A stretch of DNA of 64,000 nt from Poindextera sp965277425 (GCA_965277425.1 CBDICR010000005.1:248001-312000); one strand, 5' to 3'. Counted from the first letter of the stretch, positions 41,702 through 53,714 are shown. Translations and numbers: made by a program. Notes: a model not told the origin generated them from the sequence alone.

Positions 41702-43228
41702 CTTCGGCAGCTGGCTGGTCGACCAGCCGCCGCCGAGGGCCTCGATCAGACTGACCTCCGTGGTCATACGCTGGACCTGCAAGGTCAGAAGGGTCTGGCG
41801 TGCGCTCAAGGCCGTGGCCTGGGCGGTCACCACGGAGGTGTAGTCGACGGTGCCCGCGCGGTATTCGTTGACTATGACCGCCTCGGCCTCGTCGGCCGCC
41901 TGCGAGGCCTCTTTGCGCAGCGGCTCTTCATTCTGCAGCACCCGCTCCGCCGCCAAGTCGTCCTCCACCTGCTGGAAGGCGGTCAGAACGGTCTGGCGAT
42001 AGGTCGCCACGTCCTGGTCCCGGGCGGCCTTGGCCTCGCGCACCAGGGCCGTGGTCAGGCCGCCGTTGAACACGGTTTCGGCCACGTCCGCGCCGATAGA
42101 CCACAGCGAACTGGACGCATTGAGCAGGTGGCTGATGGCGGTGCTTTCGAAACCGCCCGTACCGGAAAGGGTGATATCGGGATAGTAGCCGGCCACCTGC
42201 ACGCCGATCTGGGCGTTGGCGTAGGCCGTGAGCCGCTCGGCGGCCGAGATGTCCGGCCGGCGCTGCAGCAGGGTGGACGGCAGCGTGACCGGCGTTTCCG
42301 GCGGCTTCGGCGCCCAGTTCGGATCGGGAGCGATGGTCAGGTCGGCGGGCGGCTTGCCGATCAGCACCGCGATGGCGTGTTCGCTGGCCGTGCGTTGGGT
42401 GTCGAGATCCACCAGGCTGGCCTGGGCGTTGTAGAGCGTGGTCTGGGCTTCCAGCATATTGGCCTTGCTGACGGTCCCGGCCTTGTACTGGTTGGTGGTG
42501 ATGGTCAGCGACTTGGCATAGGCATTGGCGGTTTTCGCCAGGACCGCCTTCTCGGCGTCGAGCAGGCGAAGCTCGAGATAGTCGGCCGCCAAGGTGCTCT
42601 GAGCCGACAGCCTGGCGTTGGCCAGATCGGCATAGGAGGCCTGGGCGTTGGCCTTGGCGCCTTCGACCTCGCGGCGGATCTTGCCCCAGACGTCGGGCGC
42701 CCAGCTGGCTCCGAGCTCGACCTGAAACTGGCTGACGGGCTTGTTGGAACTGGTGCTCCTGCTGCCGCCGATGATCGTGCCGGTCGATCCCGTCCCGCCG
42801 CTCCCGCTCGTGCTTCCATTGCCGGTCTGGTTGATGAACTGGCTGCCGCTGCCGCCGCCGCTCTGCTTGGAATAGGTCGCATCGCCGGTCAGGTCGACGG
42901 TGGGAAACAGCGCCGCCCGGTCCTGCGCCACGACGTCGTGCGCCTCGTCATAGGCGGCCAGGTCCGCCTTGAGAGTCTGATTGGAGATCGAGACCTGGGC
43001 TTCCAGCTGATTCAGAAGCGGATCGTTGAAGAGGGTCCACCAGTCGCCGCGGTCGACGCCGTCCGCCGGCCGGGCCGGCGACCATCCGGCCGCCTCCTTG
43101 AACGCCGGCGGGGTTTCGACCGGCGAGCGATGATAGTTGGGACCGACCTCGCAGGCGGTCAGCGCGACCGTCGTCGATAGCAGGAGCGACCAGCGGACGG
43201 ATTTGTGGAAAAAAGGCATGACAGACAT
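41696..43228 (-). CDS. NodT-family outer-membrane factor lipoprotein of the RND pump
   Basis: I start at 43228 (MSVMPFFHKSVRW), 1 nt beyond the pump stop codon; the ATG at 43219 is an alternative, and the part upstream is shadow. The 510-residue protein has a lipoprotein signal with lipobox LTAC, then CEVGPNYHRSPVETPP. Two OEP (TolC-like) repeats follow, with WWTLFNDPLLNQLEAQVSIS, LGASWAPDVWGKIRREVEGA and RRPDISAAERLTAYANAQIG. A low-complexity Ser/Gly stretch (SGSGGTGSTGTIIGGSRSTS) sits in the first half. It forms the trimeric outer-membrane channel for the RND pumps encoded upstream. Confidence 0.93.
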   Translation of the reverse strand: MSVMPFFHKSVRWSLLLSTTVALTACEVGPNYHRSPVETPPAFKEAAGWSPARPADGVDRGDWWTLFNDPLLNQLEAQVSISNQTLKADLAAYDEAHDVVAQDRAALFPTVDLTGDATYSKQSGGGSGSQFINQTGNGSTSGSGGTGSTGTIIGGSRSTSSNKPVSQFQVELGASWAPDVWGKIRREVEGAKANAQASYADLANARLSAQSTLAADYLELRLLDAEKAVLAKTANAYAKSLTITTNQYKAGTVSKANMLEAQTTLYNAQASLVDLDTQRTASEHAIAVLIGKPPADLTIAPDPNWAPKPPETPVTLPSTLLQRRPDISAAERLTAYANAQIGVQVAGYYPDITLSGTGGFESTAISHLLNASSSLWSIGADVAETVFNGGLTTALVREAKAARDQDVATYRQTVLTAFQQVEDDLAAERVLQNEEPLRKEASQAADEAEAVIVNEYRAGTVDYTSVVTAQATALSARQTLLTLQVQRMTTEVSLIEALGGGWSTSQLPKS

Positions 43229-43229
43229 C

Positions 43230-46200
43230 CTAGGCGGGCTCAGGCCGCAGGTCCGGCGAACTGGAGCCGGAGCCGACGCGGCCGAGGTGATTTTGATCGT
43301 TGGACCGCCGCCGCCAGCGGTCGACGTAGAGATAGACAACCGGCGTGGTCAACAGGGTAAGGACCTGACTGACCAGCAAGCCGCCGATAATGGTGATGCC
43401 GAGCGGTCGGCGAAGCTCCGAGCCCTCGCCCCAGCCGATCGCCAGCGGCAGCGCGCCGAGCATGGCGGCGAAGGTGGTCATCATGATCGGCCGGAAGCGC
43501 AGAAGCGCCGCTTGATAGATGGCGTCGCGCGTCGTCAGCCCATGCGTGCGCTCGGCCTCGAGCGCGAAGTCGATCATCAGGATGGCGTTCTTCTTGACGA
43601 TGCCGATCAGCAGGATGACGCCGATGAAGGCGATGATGCTGAACTCGATCTTGAACAGGATCAGGGCGATCACCGCGCCGACCCCGGCCGAGGGCAGGGT
43701 CGAAAGCACGGTCAGCGGGTGGACATAGCTTTCGTAGAGCACGCCCAGCACGATGTAGACCGCCAGCAGCGCCGTCAGGATCAGCACCGGCTCGCTCGAC
43801 CAGGACTGCTGCGCGATCTTGGCCGTTCCCTGGAAGCTGCCATGGACGGTGGTCGGCATGTGGATGGCCGCCGCGGCCTGGTCGACCGCATCGGTCACCT
43901 CGCTGTCGGATTTGCCCGGCGCGGGGTTGAACGAGATGGTCGTCGCCGGCGATACGTCCTGATGATTGACCGAGGTCGGGACCGAGGTCTGGGTGAAGGC
44001 GGCGACGGCCGGCAGGGGCGCGATGCGCTCGGCGGTGTCGCTCACGGCCACGCCGGTGGCGGCGTTGCGGCTGGGCGGCGCGACCGGCCCGCCAAGCGCG
44101 CTCACCGGCGCCGCGCCGGGCGCGCCGGCCGCGGTCACCGCGACCGAGACAAGGGACAGCGTGTTGACCGCCGCCTGCGTGGTGCTGGCCGCTGTCGACG
44201 AGGCCGCCCCCGCGGCGGGCGTGGCCGTTGTCGCCTTGGCCGCGACCGCCGTTGAGGACGACGCCGACGAGGCGGGGCTCTTTGTCGATGCGGCGCCGGC
44301 GGACGTCTTGGTCTGGGCCGGGGTCTCCGTCGACAGATAGACCTTGGACAGCGCGGTCGGATCCTCGGCGTCGGCCTGCGGCACCTCCATGATCACATGG
44401 TACTGGTTGAGCGCGTTGTAGATGGTCGAGACCTGCCGCTGGCCGAAGCTGTCATAGAGGATGTTGTCGATAGTCGCCGAGGTCAGGCCGAGCCGCGCGG
44501 CCGTGCCGAGGTCGACGTTCACATAGGCCTGCAGGCCGTGATCCTGCTGGTCGGTGTTGACGTCGGTCAAGGTCGGGTCGGTCTTGAGCTGGGCGGCCAG
44601 TTTGGTCGCCCAGGTGCGCAGGTCGGCCAGGCTGTCGGCCTCGAGCGTGTACTGGTACTGGGCGTTGGATTGACGGCCGCCGAAGCGGAAGTCCTGCACC
44701 GATTGCAGAAAAAGACTGGCGCCGGTCACATCGGCGAAGCGCAGGCGCAGCCGGCTCATCACCTGGTCGGCGCTGACGCGCTGGTTCTCCGGCTTAAGCG
44801 CCACGAACAGAGCGCCGCCGCTGGAGCCGCCGCCGCCGGTGAAGCCCACCACCGACTCCACGCCCGGGTCCTTGGCGACGATCCCGACATAGCGTTTGAG
44901 CCGCGACTGCGAGACCTGGAACGAGGTGCTCTGGTCCATCTGCATGGCGCCCTGGAGCAGGCCTGTGTCCTGCTGCGGGAAGAGCGCTTTGGGAATGATC
45001 GCGAACAGATAGATGTTGAGCACGATGGTCGCGGCCAGGATCACCAGCATGATCGGCCCCGAATCCAGCGCCCAGCGCAGGCCGCGTTCGTAGACCCGCG
45101 CCATCCAGCCGAAACCGCGTTCGGAGGCGCGCGCCCACCAGGCCTGCTTGTCGCCGCTGGCGGACGGGCCGACGAAATAGGCGCAGAGCATGGGCGTGGT
45201 GGTCAGGGAGATGGCCAGCGAGACGACGATGGCCGTCGAAAGGGTGATGGCGAACTCGCGGAACAGCCGCCCGATGATGCCGCCCATCAGAAGGATCGGG
45301 ATGAAGACGGCGATCAGGGAAATGCTGATCGAAAGGACGGTGAAGCCCACCTCCTGGGCGCCCAGCAGCGCCGCTTCGAACCGGCTCATGCCCGCTTCGA
45401 TGTGCCGTGTGATGTTCTCCAGGACCACGATGGCGTCGTCGACCACAAAGCCGGTCGAGACCGTCAGCGCCATCAGCGACAGGTTGTCGAGGCTGAAGCC
45501 CAGCAGGAACATCACGCCGAGCGTGCCCAATAGCGACACCGTGACCGCGATGGCCGGAACGATCGTCGCGCGGCCGTTGCGCAGGAAGACGGCGACAACG
45601 GCCACCACCAGCAGGACCGCGATCCCAAGGGTCCGCTCCACGTCGTTCAGAGCCGCGCGGATGGAGGTGGTGCGGTCTATCGCGACGCTCATGGTGATGT
45701 CGGCGGGAAGCTGGCTGCGCAGGAGCGGCAGCGCCCGCTTGATGGTGTCGACGGTGGAGACGATGTTGGCGCCCGGCTCGCGGGTGATGCGCACGATGAT
45801 CGCCGGCTGGCCGTTGTAGAGGCCGAGATTGTGGATGTCCTCCTGACCGTCCGTAATCGCCGCGACGTCGCTCAGGCGCACCGCCGCGCCGTTGCGGTAG
45901 GCGATCACCAGCGGCGCGTAGTCGGCGGCGACGACGCCCTGGTCGTTGGTGTAGACCTGAAAGCGCTGGTTGGCGTCCTGGACGATCCCCTTTGGCCGGT
46001 TGGCGTTGGCGGAGGCCAGCGCCGCGCGCACGTCCTCCAATCCGATGCCGTACTTGGCGAGCGCGAACGCGTCGACGTCGACGCGGACGGCGGGCAGCGA
46101 GCCGCCGCCAATATCGACCTCGCCGACGCCTTTGATCTGAGACAGCTGCTGCTCAATGATGTTGGCCGCCGAATCGTAGATCTGGCCTGGCGTCTTGGTC

Positions 46201-46640
46201 TTCGAGGTCATCGCCAGGATCAGGATCGGCTGATCGGCGGGGTTGACCTTTCGATAGGTCGGGTTGCTGCGCAGGGTGGTCGGCAGGTCGACGCGGGCGG
46301 CGTTGATCGCCGCCTCCACGTCCCGAGCCGCGCCGTTGATGTCGCGGTCGAGGGCGAACTGAAGGGTGATGCGGGTCGAGTTGAGCGAACTCGACGAGGT
46401 CATCTCGTTGACGTCGGCGATATGGCCCAACCGGCGCTCCAACGGCGTGGCGACGCTGGAGGCCATGGTCTCGGGGCTGGCGCCGGGCAGGGAGGCCTGG
46501 ACCGAGACGACCGGGAAATCCACCTGCGGCAGCGGCGCGACGGGCAGCAGGAAATAGGCCGCGATCCCGGCCATGGCCACGCCGATGGTGAGCAGGACCG
46601 TGCCGATGGGCCGGCGGACAAAGGGCTCGGACAGGTTCAC
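43230..46640 (-). CDS. mdtC: RND efflux pump, MdtC-like, with large low-complexity insert
   Basis: The protein has 1136 residues, about 110 longer than MdtC. It has twelve membrane helices in two halves and RND signatures such as LFLPVAPLPQVDFPVVSVQA-like N-terminal loops. FSLDNLSLMALTVSTGFVVD and GVGEVDIGGGSLPAVRVDVD follow, and the second half ends in LVSQVLTLLTTPVVYLYVD. Between SKVYLSTE (about 763-770) and ERIAPLPAVAAF (about 870) lies a stretch of roughly 100 residues almost wholly Ala, Ser, Thr, Val and Pro. MdtC has only a short loop there. It lies in the periplasmic docking/porter region. The start overlaps the mdtB-like stop by 4 bp. Confidence 0.92.
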   Translation of the reverse strand: MNLSEPFVRRPIGTVLLTIGVAMAGIAAYFLLPVAPLPQVDFPVVSVQASLPGASPETMASSVATPLERRLGHIADVNEMTSSSSLNSTRITLQFALDRDINGAARDVEAAINAARVDLPTTLRSNPTYRKVNPADQPILILAMTSKTKTPGQIYDSAANIIEQQLSQIKGVGEVDIGGGSLPAVRVDVDAFALAKYGIGLEDVRAALASANANRPKGIVQDANQRFQVYTNDQGVVAADYAPLVIAYRNGAAVRLSDVAAITDGQEDIHNLGLYNGQPAIIVRITREPGANIVSTVDTIKRALPLLRSQLPADITMSVAIDRTTSIRAALNDVERTLGIAVLLVVAVVAVFLRNGRATIVPAIAVTVSLLGTLGVMFLLGFSLDNLSLMALTVSTGFVVDDAIVVLENITRHIEAGMSRFEAALLGAQEVGFTVLSISISLIAVFIPILLMGGIIGRLFREFAITLSTAIVVSLAISLTTTPMLCAYFVGPSASGDKQAWWARASERGFGWMARVYERGLRWALDSGPIMLVILAATIVLNIYLFAIIPKALFPQQDTGLLQGAMQMDQSTSFQVSQSRLKRYVGIVAKDPGVESVVGFTGGGGSSGGALFVALKPENQRVSADQVMSRLRLRFADVTGASLFLQSVQDFRFGGRQSNAQYQYTLEADSLADLRTWATKLAAQLKTDPTLTDVNTDQQDHGLQAYVNVDLGTAARLGLTSATIDNILYDSFGQRQVSTIYNALNQYHVIMEVPQADAEDPTALSKVYLSTETPAQTKTSAGAASTKSPASSASSSTAVAAKATTATPAAGAASSTAASTTQAAVNTLSLVSVAVTAAGAPGAAPVSALGGPVAPPSRNAATGVAVSDTAERIAPLPAVAAFTQTSVPTSVNHQDVSPATTISFNPAPGKSDSEVTDAVDQAAAAIHMPTTVHGSFQGTAKIAQQSWSSEPVLILTALLAVYIVLGVLYESYVHPLTVLSTLPSAGVGAVIALILFKIEFSIIAFIGVILLIGIVKKNAILMIDFALEAERTHGLTTRDAIYQAALLRFRPIMMTTFAAMLGALPLAIGWGEGSELRRPLGITIIGGLLVSQVLTLLTTPVVYLYVDRWRRRSNDQNHLGRVGSGSSSPDLRPEPA

Positions 46641-49600
46641 GACGGCGCCGCCCCCGGCGCCGGGCCGGGATCGGGCTCGGCCTCGGACAGGTCCGGATCG
46701 GACTCGCCCTTGCGGCGGTTCGGGCGTCGCGAGATGCGCCGTTCGAGACTGTCGAACCGCAGATAGATGACCGGGGTGGTGAAGAGGGTGAGCAGCTGGC
46801 TGACGATCAGTCCGCCGACGATGGAAATGCCCAGGGGATGGCGCAACTCCGAGCCTTCGCCCCAGCCCAGCATCAGCGGCAGGGCGGCGAACAGAGCGGC
46901 CAGCGTCGTCATCAGGATGGGCCGGAAGCGCAAAAGCGCCGCCTGATGAATCGCCTCGCGCGGCGTCTTGCCCCCCTCGCGCTCGGCGTCGAGGGCGAAG
47001 TCGATCATCATGATGGCGTTCTTCTTCACGATGCCGATCAGAAGAATGATGCCGATGATGCCGATGACGCCCAGGTCCTGGCCGGCGAGCATCAGGGCCA
47101 GCAGCGCGCCGACCCCCGCCGACGGCAGGGTCGAAAGGATGGTCACCGGGTGGATATAGCTCTCATAGAGCACGCCCAGCACGATGTAGACGGTCACGAT
47201 CGCCGCCAGAATCAGCCACAGCTCGTTGCTCAGCGAGGCCTGATAGGCGCGCGCGGCGCCGAGGAAGGCCGTCGTGATGTCGGCGGGCATGCCGATGTCC
47301 TTCTCGGCGCTGACGATGGACTTCACCGCCGTGCCGAGCGCCACCTTGTTGGCGGTGTCGAAGGAGAGATTGGCGGCGGGGAACTGCGCCACGTGGTTCA
47401 CCTGCAAGGGCGCGGACTGGATCGTCACGGTGGCGAAGCTCGAAAGCGGCGTCGAACCGCCGGAGGTCGTCGGGACGTAGATCTGGGCGAGCGAACTGGG
47501 GTCCTGCAGCGAGGCCGGGTCGGCCTCGAGGATCACCCGATACTCGGTCGACTCGGTGAAGATGGTCGAGATGATCCGCTGGCCGTAGGCGTCGTAGAGG
47601 GCCTCGTCCACCGTCTCGGCGGTCACCCCCAGCCGCGCGGCCGTGGCGCGGTCGATATTGATCGAGGCTGACAGGCCCTGGCTTTGCACGTCGGCCGAAA
47701 CATTGCGGACCTGGGGCGTGTTGGCCAGCCTGGCGACCAGCTTGCCGGCCCACAGATTGATCTCGTCCTGGTTGGAGCCCTGCAGGGCGAATTCGTATTC
47801 GGTCGGCCCGACATTGGAGTCGATGGTCAGGTCCTGCACCGGCTGCAGATAGAGGGTGACGCCGGCCACGTCGTGGGCGCGGCTGCGCAGATCCTGCAGA
47901 ATCTTGTCCTGCGAACCGCTCCTCTGGCCCCGCGGCTTCAGGTTGATCAGCATCCGCCCGGCATTCAGCGTGTTGTTGGTCCCGTCGACCCCGACATAGG
48001 ACGAGATCGAGGCGACATCGGCGTCCTTCAGCAACGCCCCGGCCAGCTGTTGCTGCATGCTCGCCATGCGCGCGTAGGAAATGGTCTGGGAGGCCTCGGT
48101 CACGCCCTGGAGGACGCCGGTGTCCTGGGTCGGAAAGAGGCCCTTTGGGATGATGACGTAGAGAAGGGCGGTCAGCACCAGCGTTGCGACGGCGACGACG
48201 ATGGTGGCGGTCTGCCGATCCAGAACCCATTGCAGCGCCCGATCGTAACGATCGAGCACGTTGTCGAAGAGCTTTTGCGAGCGCTGAGCGAACTTGGATT
48301 GGCGCTTTTCCTCGGCCATGCGCAGCCAGCGGGCCGAGAGGGTCGGCACCAGGGTCAGCGAGACCAAGGCGGAGATGACGATGGTCACCGCCAGGGTGAT
48401 GGCGAATTGCCGGAACAGCCGGCCGACCACGTCGCCCATGAACAGCAGCGGGATCAGCACAGCGATCAGCGATACGGTCAGCGAGATGATGGTGAAGCCG
48501 ATCTGCTCGGCGCCCTTCAGCGCCGCGTCCAGCGGCTTGTCGCCGGCTTCGATGTAGCGGGAGATGTTCTCGATCATGACGATGGCGTCGTCGACCACGA
48601 AGCCGGTGGCGATGGTCAACGCCATCAGGGTCAGGTTGTTGAGGCTGAAATTCAGCAGGTACATCACGCCGAACGTGCCAACGAGCGACAGCGGCACGGC
48701 GACGCTGGCGATGAAGGTGGCCGGAACGCTGCGCAGGAAGATGAAGATGACGGCGACCACCAGGACGACCGACAGCATCAGCTCGAACTCGACGTCCTGC
48801 ACCGAGGCGCGGATCGAGGTGGTGCGGTCGGTGAGCAGCGCCACCTGCACGCCGGCCGGCAGGCTGGCCTCCAGGGTGGGAAGCGTCTTTTCGATCTGGT
48901 CGACGGTGGTGATGACATTGGCGCCGGGCTGGCGCTGGATGTTGAGGATGATGGCTGGCGTGGTGTTCTTCCAGGCGCCGAGCTGGCTGTTTTCCGCCCC
49001 GCTGACCGCCGTCGCTACGTCCTTCAGCCGCACCGCCGCGCCGTTCTGATAGGCGACGATCAGGTTCATATAGTCGGAGGCGGCGTTGAGCTGATCGTTG
49101 GAGTTGATCGCGAAGGATCGGCTCGGCCCGTCGAAGGAGCCCTTGGCGGCGTTGGCGTTGGCGTTGCCGATGGCGGTGCGCAGGCCCTCCATGCTGAGAC
49201 CGTAATTGGCCAGGGCCCGGGTGTTGACCTGGATGCGCACCGCCGGCCGCTGACCGCCGGCGACCGTGACCAGGCCGACCCCCGCGACCTGCGAAATCTT
49301 CTGGCCGAGCTGGGAATCGGCCATGTCCTCGAGCTGGGTCAGGGGGATGGTCTTCGAGGTCAGCGCCAGGATCATGATCGGCGCATCGGCCGGGTTGACC
49401 TTGGCGTAGACCGGCGGCGCCGGCAGGTCGGTCGGCAAGAGGTTGCCCGCCGCATTGATCGCCGCCTGCACCTCCTGCTCGGCCACGTCGAGGCCGAGAT
49501 CGAGGTTGAACTGCAAGGTGATGACCGAGGCGCCGCCGGAGCTGATCGAGCTCATGCGGTTTAGGTCGGTCATCTCGCCGAACTGGCGCTCCAGCGGCGC

Positions 49601-49792
49601 GGTGACCGTGTCCGTCATCACCTCGGGGCTGGCGCCGGGATAGAAGGTCTGCACCTGGATGGTCGGGTAATCGACTTCCGGCAGCGCCGAAAGCGACAGG
49701 AATTTGAACGCGACGGCGCCGGCGAGCAGGATCGCCGCCATAAGCAGCGTCGTCGCCACCGGCCGCATGATGAACGGGCGGGACGGACTCAT
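46637..49792 (-). CDS. mdtB: RND efflux pump, MdtB-like
   Basis: The 1051-residue inner-membrane pump starts MSPSRPFIMRPVATTLLMAA and carries the RND markers LSALPEVDYPTIQVQTFYPG, PADAPIMILALTSK, FSLNNLTLMALTIATGFVVD (TM4 region, with the proton-relay Asp pair) and GIILLIGIVKKNAIMMIDFA. Normal length and no insert distinguish it from the next gene. Such MdtB/MdtC pairs form mixed trimers that export bile salts, novobiocin and other compounds in enterobacteria. The gene is second in the operon, 33 nt after the adaptor, and its stop overlaps the next start. Confidence 0.95.
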   Translation of the reverse strand: MSPSRPFIMRPVATTLLMAAILLAGAVAFKFLSLSALPEVDYPTIQVQTFYPGASPEVMTDTVTAPLERQFGEMTDLNRMSSISSGGASVITLQFNLDLGLDVAEQEVQAAINAAGNLLPTDLPAPPVYAKVNPADAPIMILALTSKTIPLTQLEDMADSQLGQKISQVAGVGLVTVAGGQRPAVRIQVNTRALANYGLSMEGLRTAIGNANANAAKGSFDGPSRSFAINSNDQLNAASDYMNLIVAYQNGAAVRLKDVATAVSGAENSQLGAWKNTTPAIILNIQRQPGANVITTVDQIEKTLPTLEASLPAGVQVALLTDRTTSIRASVQDVEFELMLSVVLVVAVIFIFLRSVPATFIASVAVPLSLVGTFGVMYLLNFSLNNLTLMALTIATGFVVDDAIVMIENISRYIEAGDKPLDAALKGAEQIGFTIISLTVSLIAVLIPLLFMGDVVGRLFRQFAITLAVTIVISALVSLTLVPTLSARWLRMAEEKRQSKFAQRSQKLFDNVLDRYDRALQWVLDRQTATIVVAVATLVLTALLYVIIPKGLFPTQDTGVLQGVTEASQTISYARMASMQQQLAGALLKDADVASISSYVGVDGTNNTLNAGRMLINLKPRGQRSGSQDKILQDLRSRAHDVAGVTLYLQPVQDLTIDSNVGPTEYEFALQGSNQDEINLWAGKLVARLANTPQVRNVSADVQSQGLSASINIDRATAARLGVTAETVDEALYDAYGQRIISTIFTESTEYRVILEADPASLQDPSSLAQIYVPTTSGGSTPLSSFATVTIQSAPLQVNHVAQFPAANLSFDTANKVALGTAVKSIVSAEKDIGMPADITTAFLGAARAYQASLSNELWLILAAIVTVYIVLGVLYESYIHPVTILSTLPSAGVGALLALMLAGQDLGVIGIIGIILLIGIVKKNAIMMIDFALDAEREGGKTPREAIHQAALLRFRPILMTTLAALFAALPLMLGWGEGSELRHPLGISIVGGLIVSQLLTLFTTPVIYLRFDSLERRISRRPNRRKGESDPDLSEAEPDPGPAPGAAPS

Positions 49793-49825
49793 GATCGATC
49801 GCGTCCGGGCGTCAGACCCATGGGG

Positions 49826-51460
49826 TCACTGGCTTCCGCCGCCGCTGTAGGCGGCGCGCGCCTTGGCCCGCGCCGCCTCGAACTTGACCTTCTGGTCCGG
49901 CGTCAGGATGGCTTCGATCTGCTGGTTGGCGTCGCGCATGATCGTGCGGCGGGCGTCGGAGTCGCCGCCGGCGGCTGAGATCTTGGCCCTGGCGTCGGCG
50001 GAGATCGCCTTGACCTTGGCCTGCTGGTCGGCGGTCAGGTTCAGACTGGCGAGCATGGCCTGCATGCGCCCGGCGCCGCCATGGCCGCCGCCGCTCTGGC
50101 CGCTTTCGCCGCCGCCCGCCGTCGCCTGATCCTTGTGGCCGAACAGCCCGCCGATCCAGCCAGCGATCCCCGTTGGCTTGGCTTTGCGATTGAAGGCCGC
50201 CGCGGCTCTGGCCGCGTCCTTCGGCAGGACCACGCGCGAGCCGTCGCTCAGGCGATCTCCGCCATCGGTGACCACCTGGTCGCCGACCGCCAGGCCCGAG
50301 GTGATCGAGGCGGTCTCGCCCTGTGCGGGCCCGGCCTTGACCGGCGTCACCTTGACGGTGGAGTCGTCCTGGATGACGTAGACGAAATCGCCCTGCGGCC
50401 CGTGGCGGATCGCCACCGCCGGAATGGTCACGACGTTCTTCAGCGTGTCGACCAGCACCGTCACATTGACGAACTGGTTGGGAAACAGAGTCGCGCTCGG
50501 ATTGGAGAACCGCGCCCGGCCGTTGACCGTCCCGGTCGAGGTGTTGATCTGGTTGTCCAGCGTGTAGAGCTCGCCCCGCGCCAGGACCATGGCGCCCGTG
50601 CGGTCGTAGGCGGTCGCGGGCAGGCCGTGCTGGGACGCCATCCGGACGGCGATCTGGGGAATGTTGTCCTCCGGCAGGGCGAAGATCACCGTGATCGGGT
50701 CGACCTCGTTGACGACGACCAGGCCATTCGGCTCGGACGGGGTGATGTAGTTGCCGGGATCGATCTGGCGCAGGCCGACGCGGCCGGGGACGGGCGCGAC
50801 GATATGGCAATAGGTGATATTGAGCCTGGCGCTGGCGACCTGGGCCTGATCGGTCCTGACCGTGCCCTGGTCCTGCTTGACCGTCGCCGCCTGGTCATCG
50901 AGCTGTTGACGGGCGATCGAGTCCTGAGCGGCCAAGGTCCTGAAGCGGTCCAGATCGACCCTGGCGCCATCCAGGGCGGCCTGATCGCGCAGCAGCTGGC
51001 CCTGCGCCTGCATCAGCGCCACCTCGTAGGGGCGCACGTCCACCTCCGCCAGGAGCTGGCCCTTACGCACCGTCTGGCCTTCCTGGAAATAGACATTGGT
51101 CAGGGTGCCGGCGATCTGCGACTGAACCGTCACATTGGCCTGAGGAGTCGCCGTGCCCAGGGCCGTCACCTCGATGGGGATGTCGCCGAGCGCGGCGGTC
51201 GCGACGCCCACGACCGTCGGGGGACGTGGGCCCGAGCCGCCGCCGCCGCGCCCACCGCCGCGCCCGCCGCCGTGTCCGGCGCTGGCTCCCGCGCCGGCGC
51301 CCGCTGGCCGACCATGCGGGGTGAGCAGAAAGGCGATCACGCCCGCCACGACGATCGCGACAGCGATCCACAGCACCGTTCGCCAAGCCGGCCTTTGCCT
51401 AGGCGGCGGAGCGCGATAGGGCTGGTCGGAGGGCGTGCGCCCCGATTGAGACTCGCTCAA
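49826..51460 (-). CDS. mdtA: RND periplasmic adaptor (MdtA-like) with C-terminal Spy-type LTxxQ domain
   Basis: The 544-residue protein has an inner-membrane anchor (about 26-45, WRTVLWIAVAIVVAGVIAFL). A Gly-rich linker follows, then biotinyl-lipoyl, alpha-hairpin and beta-barrel domains (VQSQIAGTLTNVYFQEGQTV, CHIVAPVPGRVGLRQIDPGN, FPNQFVNVTVLVDTLKNVV). MdtA-like adaptors stop near residue 415. Here a second Gly linker (about 440-463) leads to a helical tail with LTADQ (475-479) and LTPDQ (519-523). These are the paired LTxxQ motifs of Spy/CpxP periplasmic chaperones. The adaptor may thus bind unfolded protein or sense stress. It is the first gene of the operon. Confidence 0.9.
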   Translation of the reverse strand: MSESQSGRTPSDQPYRAPPPRQRPAWRTVLWIAVAIVVAGVIAFLLTPHGRPAGAGAGASAGHGGGRGGGRGGGGSGPRPPTVVGVATAALGDIPIEVTALGTATPQANVTVQSQIAGTLTNVYFQEGQTVRKGQLLAEVDVRPYEVALMQAQGQLLRDQAALDGARVDLDRFRTLAAQDSIARQQLDDQAATVKQDQGTVRTDQAQVASARLNITYCHIVAPVPGRVGLRQIDPGNYITPSEPNGLVVVNEVDPITVIFALPEDNIPQIAVRMASQHGLPATAYDRTGAMVLARGELYTLDNQINTSTGTVNGRARFSNPSATLFPNQFVNVTVLVDTLKNVVTIPAVAIRHGPQGDFVYVIQDDSTVKVTPVKAGPAQGETASITSGLAVGDQVVTDGGDRLSDGSRVVLPKDAARAAAAFNRKAKPTGIAGWIGGLFGHKDQATAGGGESGQSGGGHGGAGRMQAMLASLNLTADQQAKVKAISADARAKISAAGGDSDARRTIMRDANQQIEAILTPDQKVKFEAARAKARAAYSGGGSQ

Positions 51461-51744
51461 ACAGCTCTCCTGGCGTCAGCGAAAAAGGCGTCCGCACCTC
51501 AAGGCGCGGCCGCATTTTGGCGTCGTCTACGGCGCCAATGACCCTGCGGTATCTCCAAGCTGAAATCTAAACGCAAGGGTGGATGGCGGCGGACGGCGTG
51601 GCCGCCTTGAACACAAAGTCAATAAAGGCCGTCGGCTCCGCCACGCCTAGACCGCGACAGGCGGTGGCGAAACGGCCTCCAGGCGATCAAGACAGGCTTT
51701 TAGCGACCTTTTTCTTATCATGAGTCGCCGATGGGCAATGGGCG
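51461..51744. other. intergenic region upstream of the RND operon
   Basis: No gene is convincing in the space between the adaptor start and the sensor kinase stop. The leftward promoter of the efflux operon must lie here. I see no clear -35/-10 pair or long palindrome in the first 150 bases before the adaptor start. Short frames in this stretch lack ribosome-binding sites and family features. Confidence 0.5.
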
Positions 51745-51772
51745 CTGAACGCGGCGTTTTGCCGGCGTTCAG
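51745..51772. terminator. hairpin downstream of the hybrid sensor kinase gene
   Basis: CTGAACGC (51745-51752) pairs with GCGTTCAG (51765-51772). An inner GGC/GCC pair with one bulge extends the stem around a GTTTT loop. It lies about 35 bp past the kinase stop on the minus strand. No T-run follows, so it is a candidate only. Confidence 0.4.
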
Positions 51773-51806
51773 AACCGTCGACCGGCGCTCCCCGTTCGCC
51801 GGCTGG

Positions 51807-53714
<1,908 letters not shown>

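Noticed and set aside
40802..43180. A 792-codon plus-strand frame opposite the TPM, lemA and outer-membrane factor genes
   Set aside because: It spans three clearly coding genes and their gaps on the other strand and looks like an antisense shadow.
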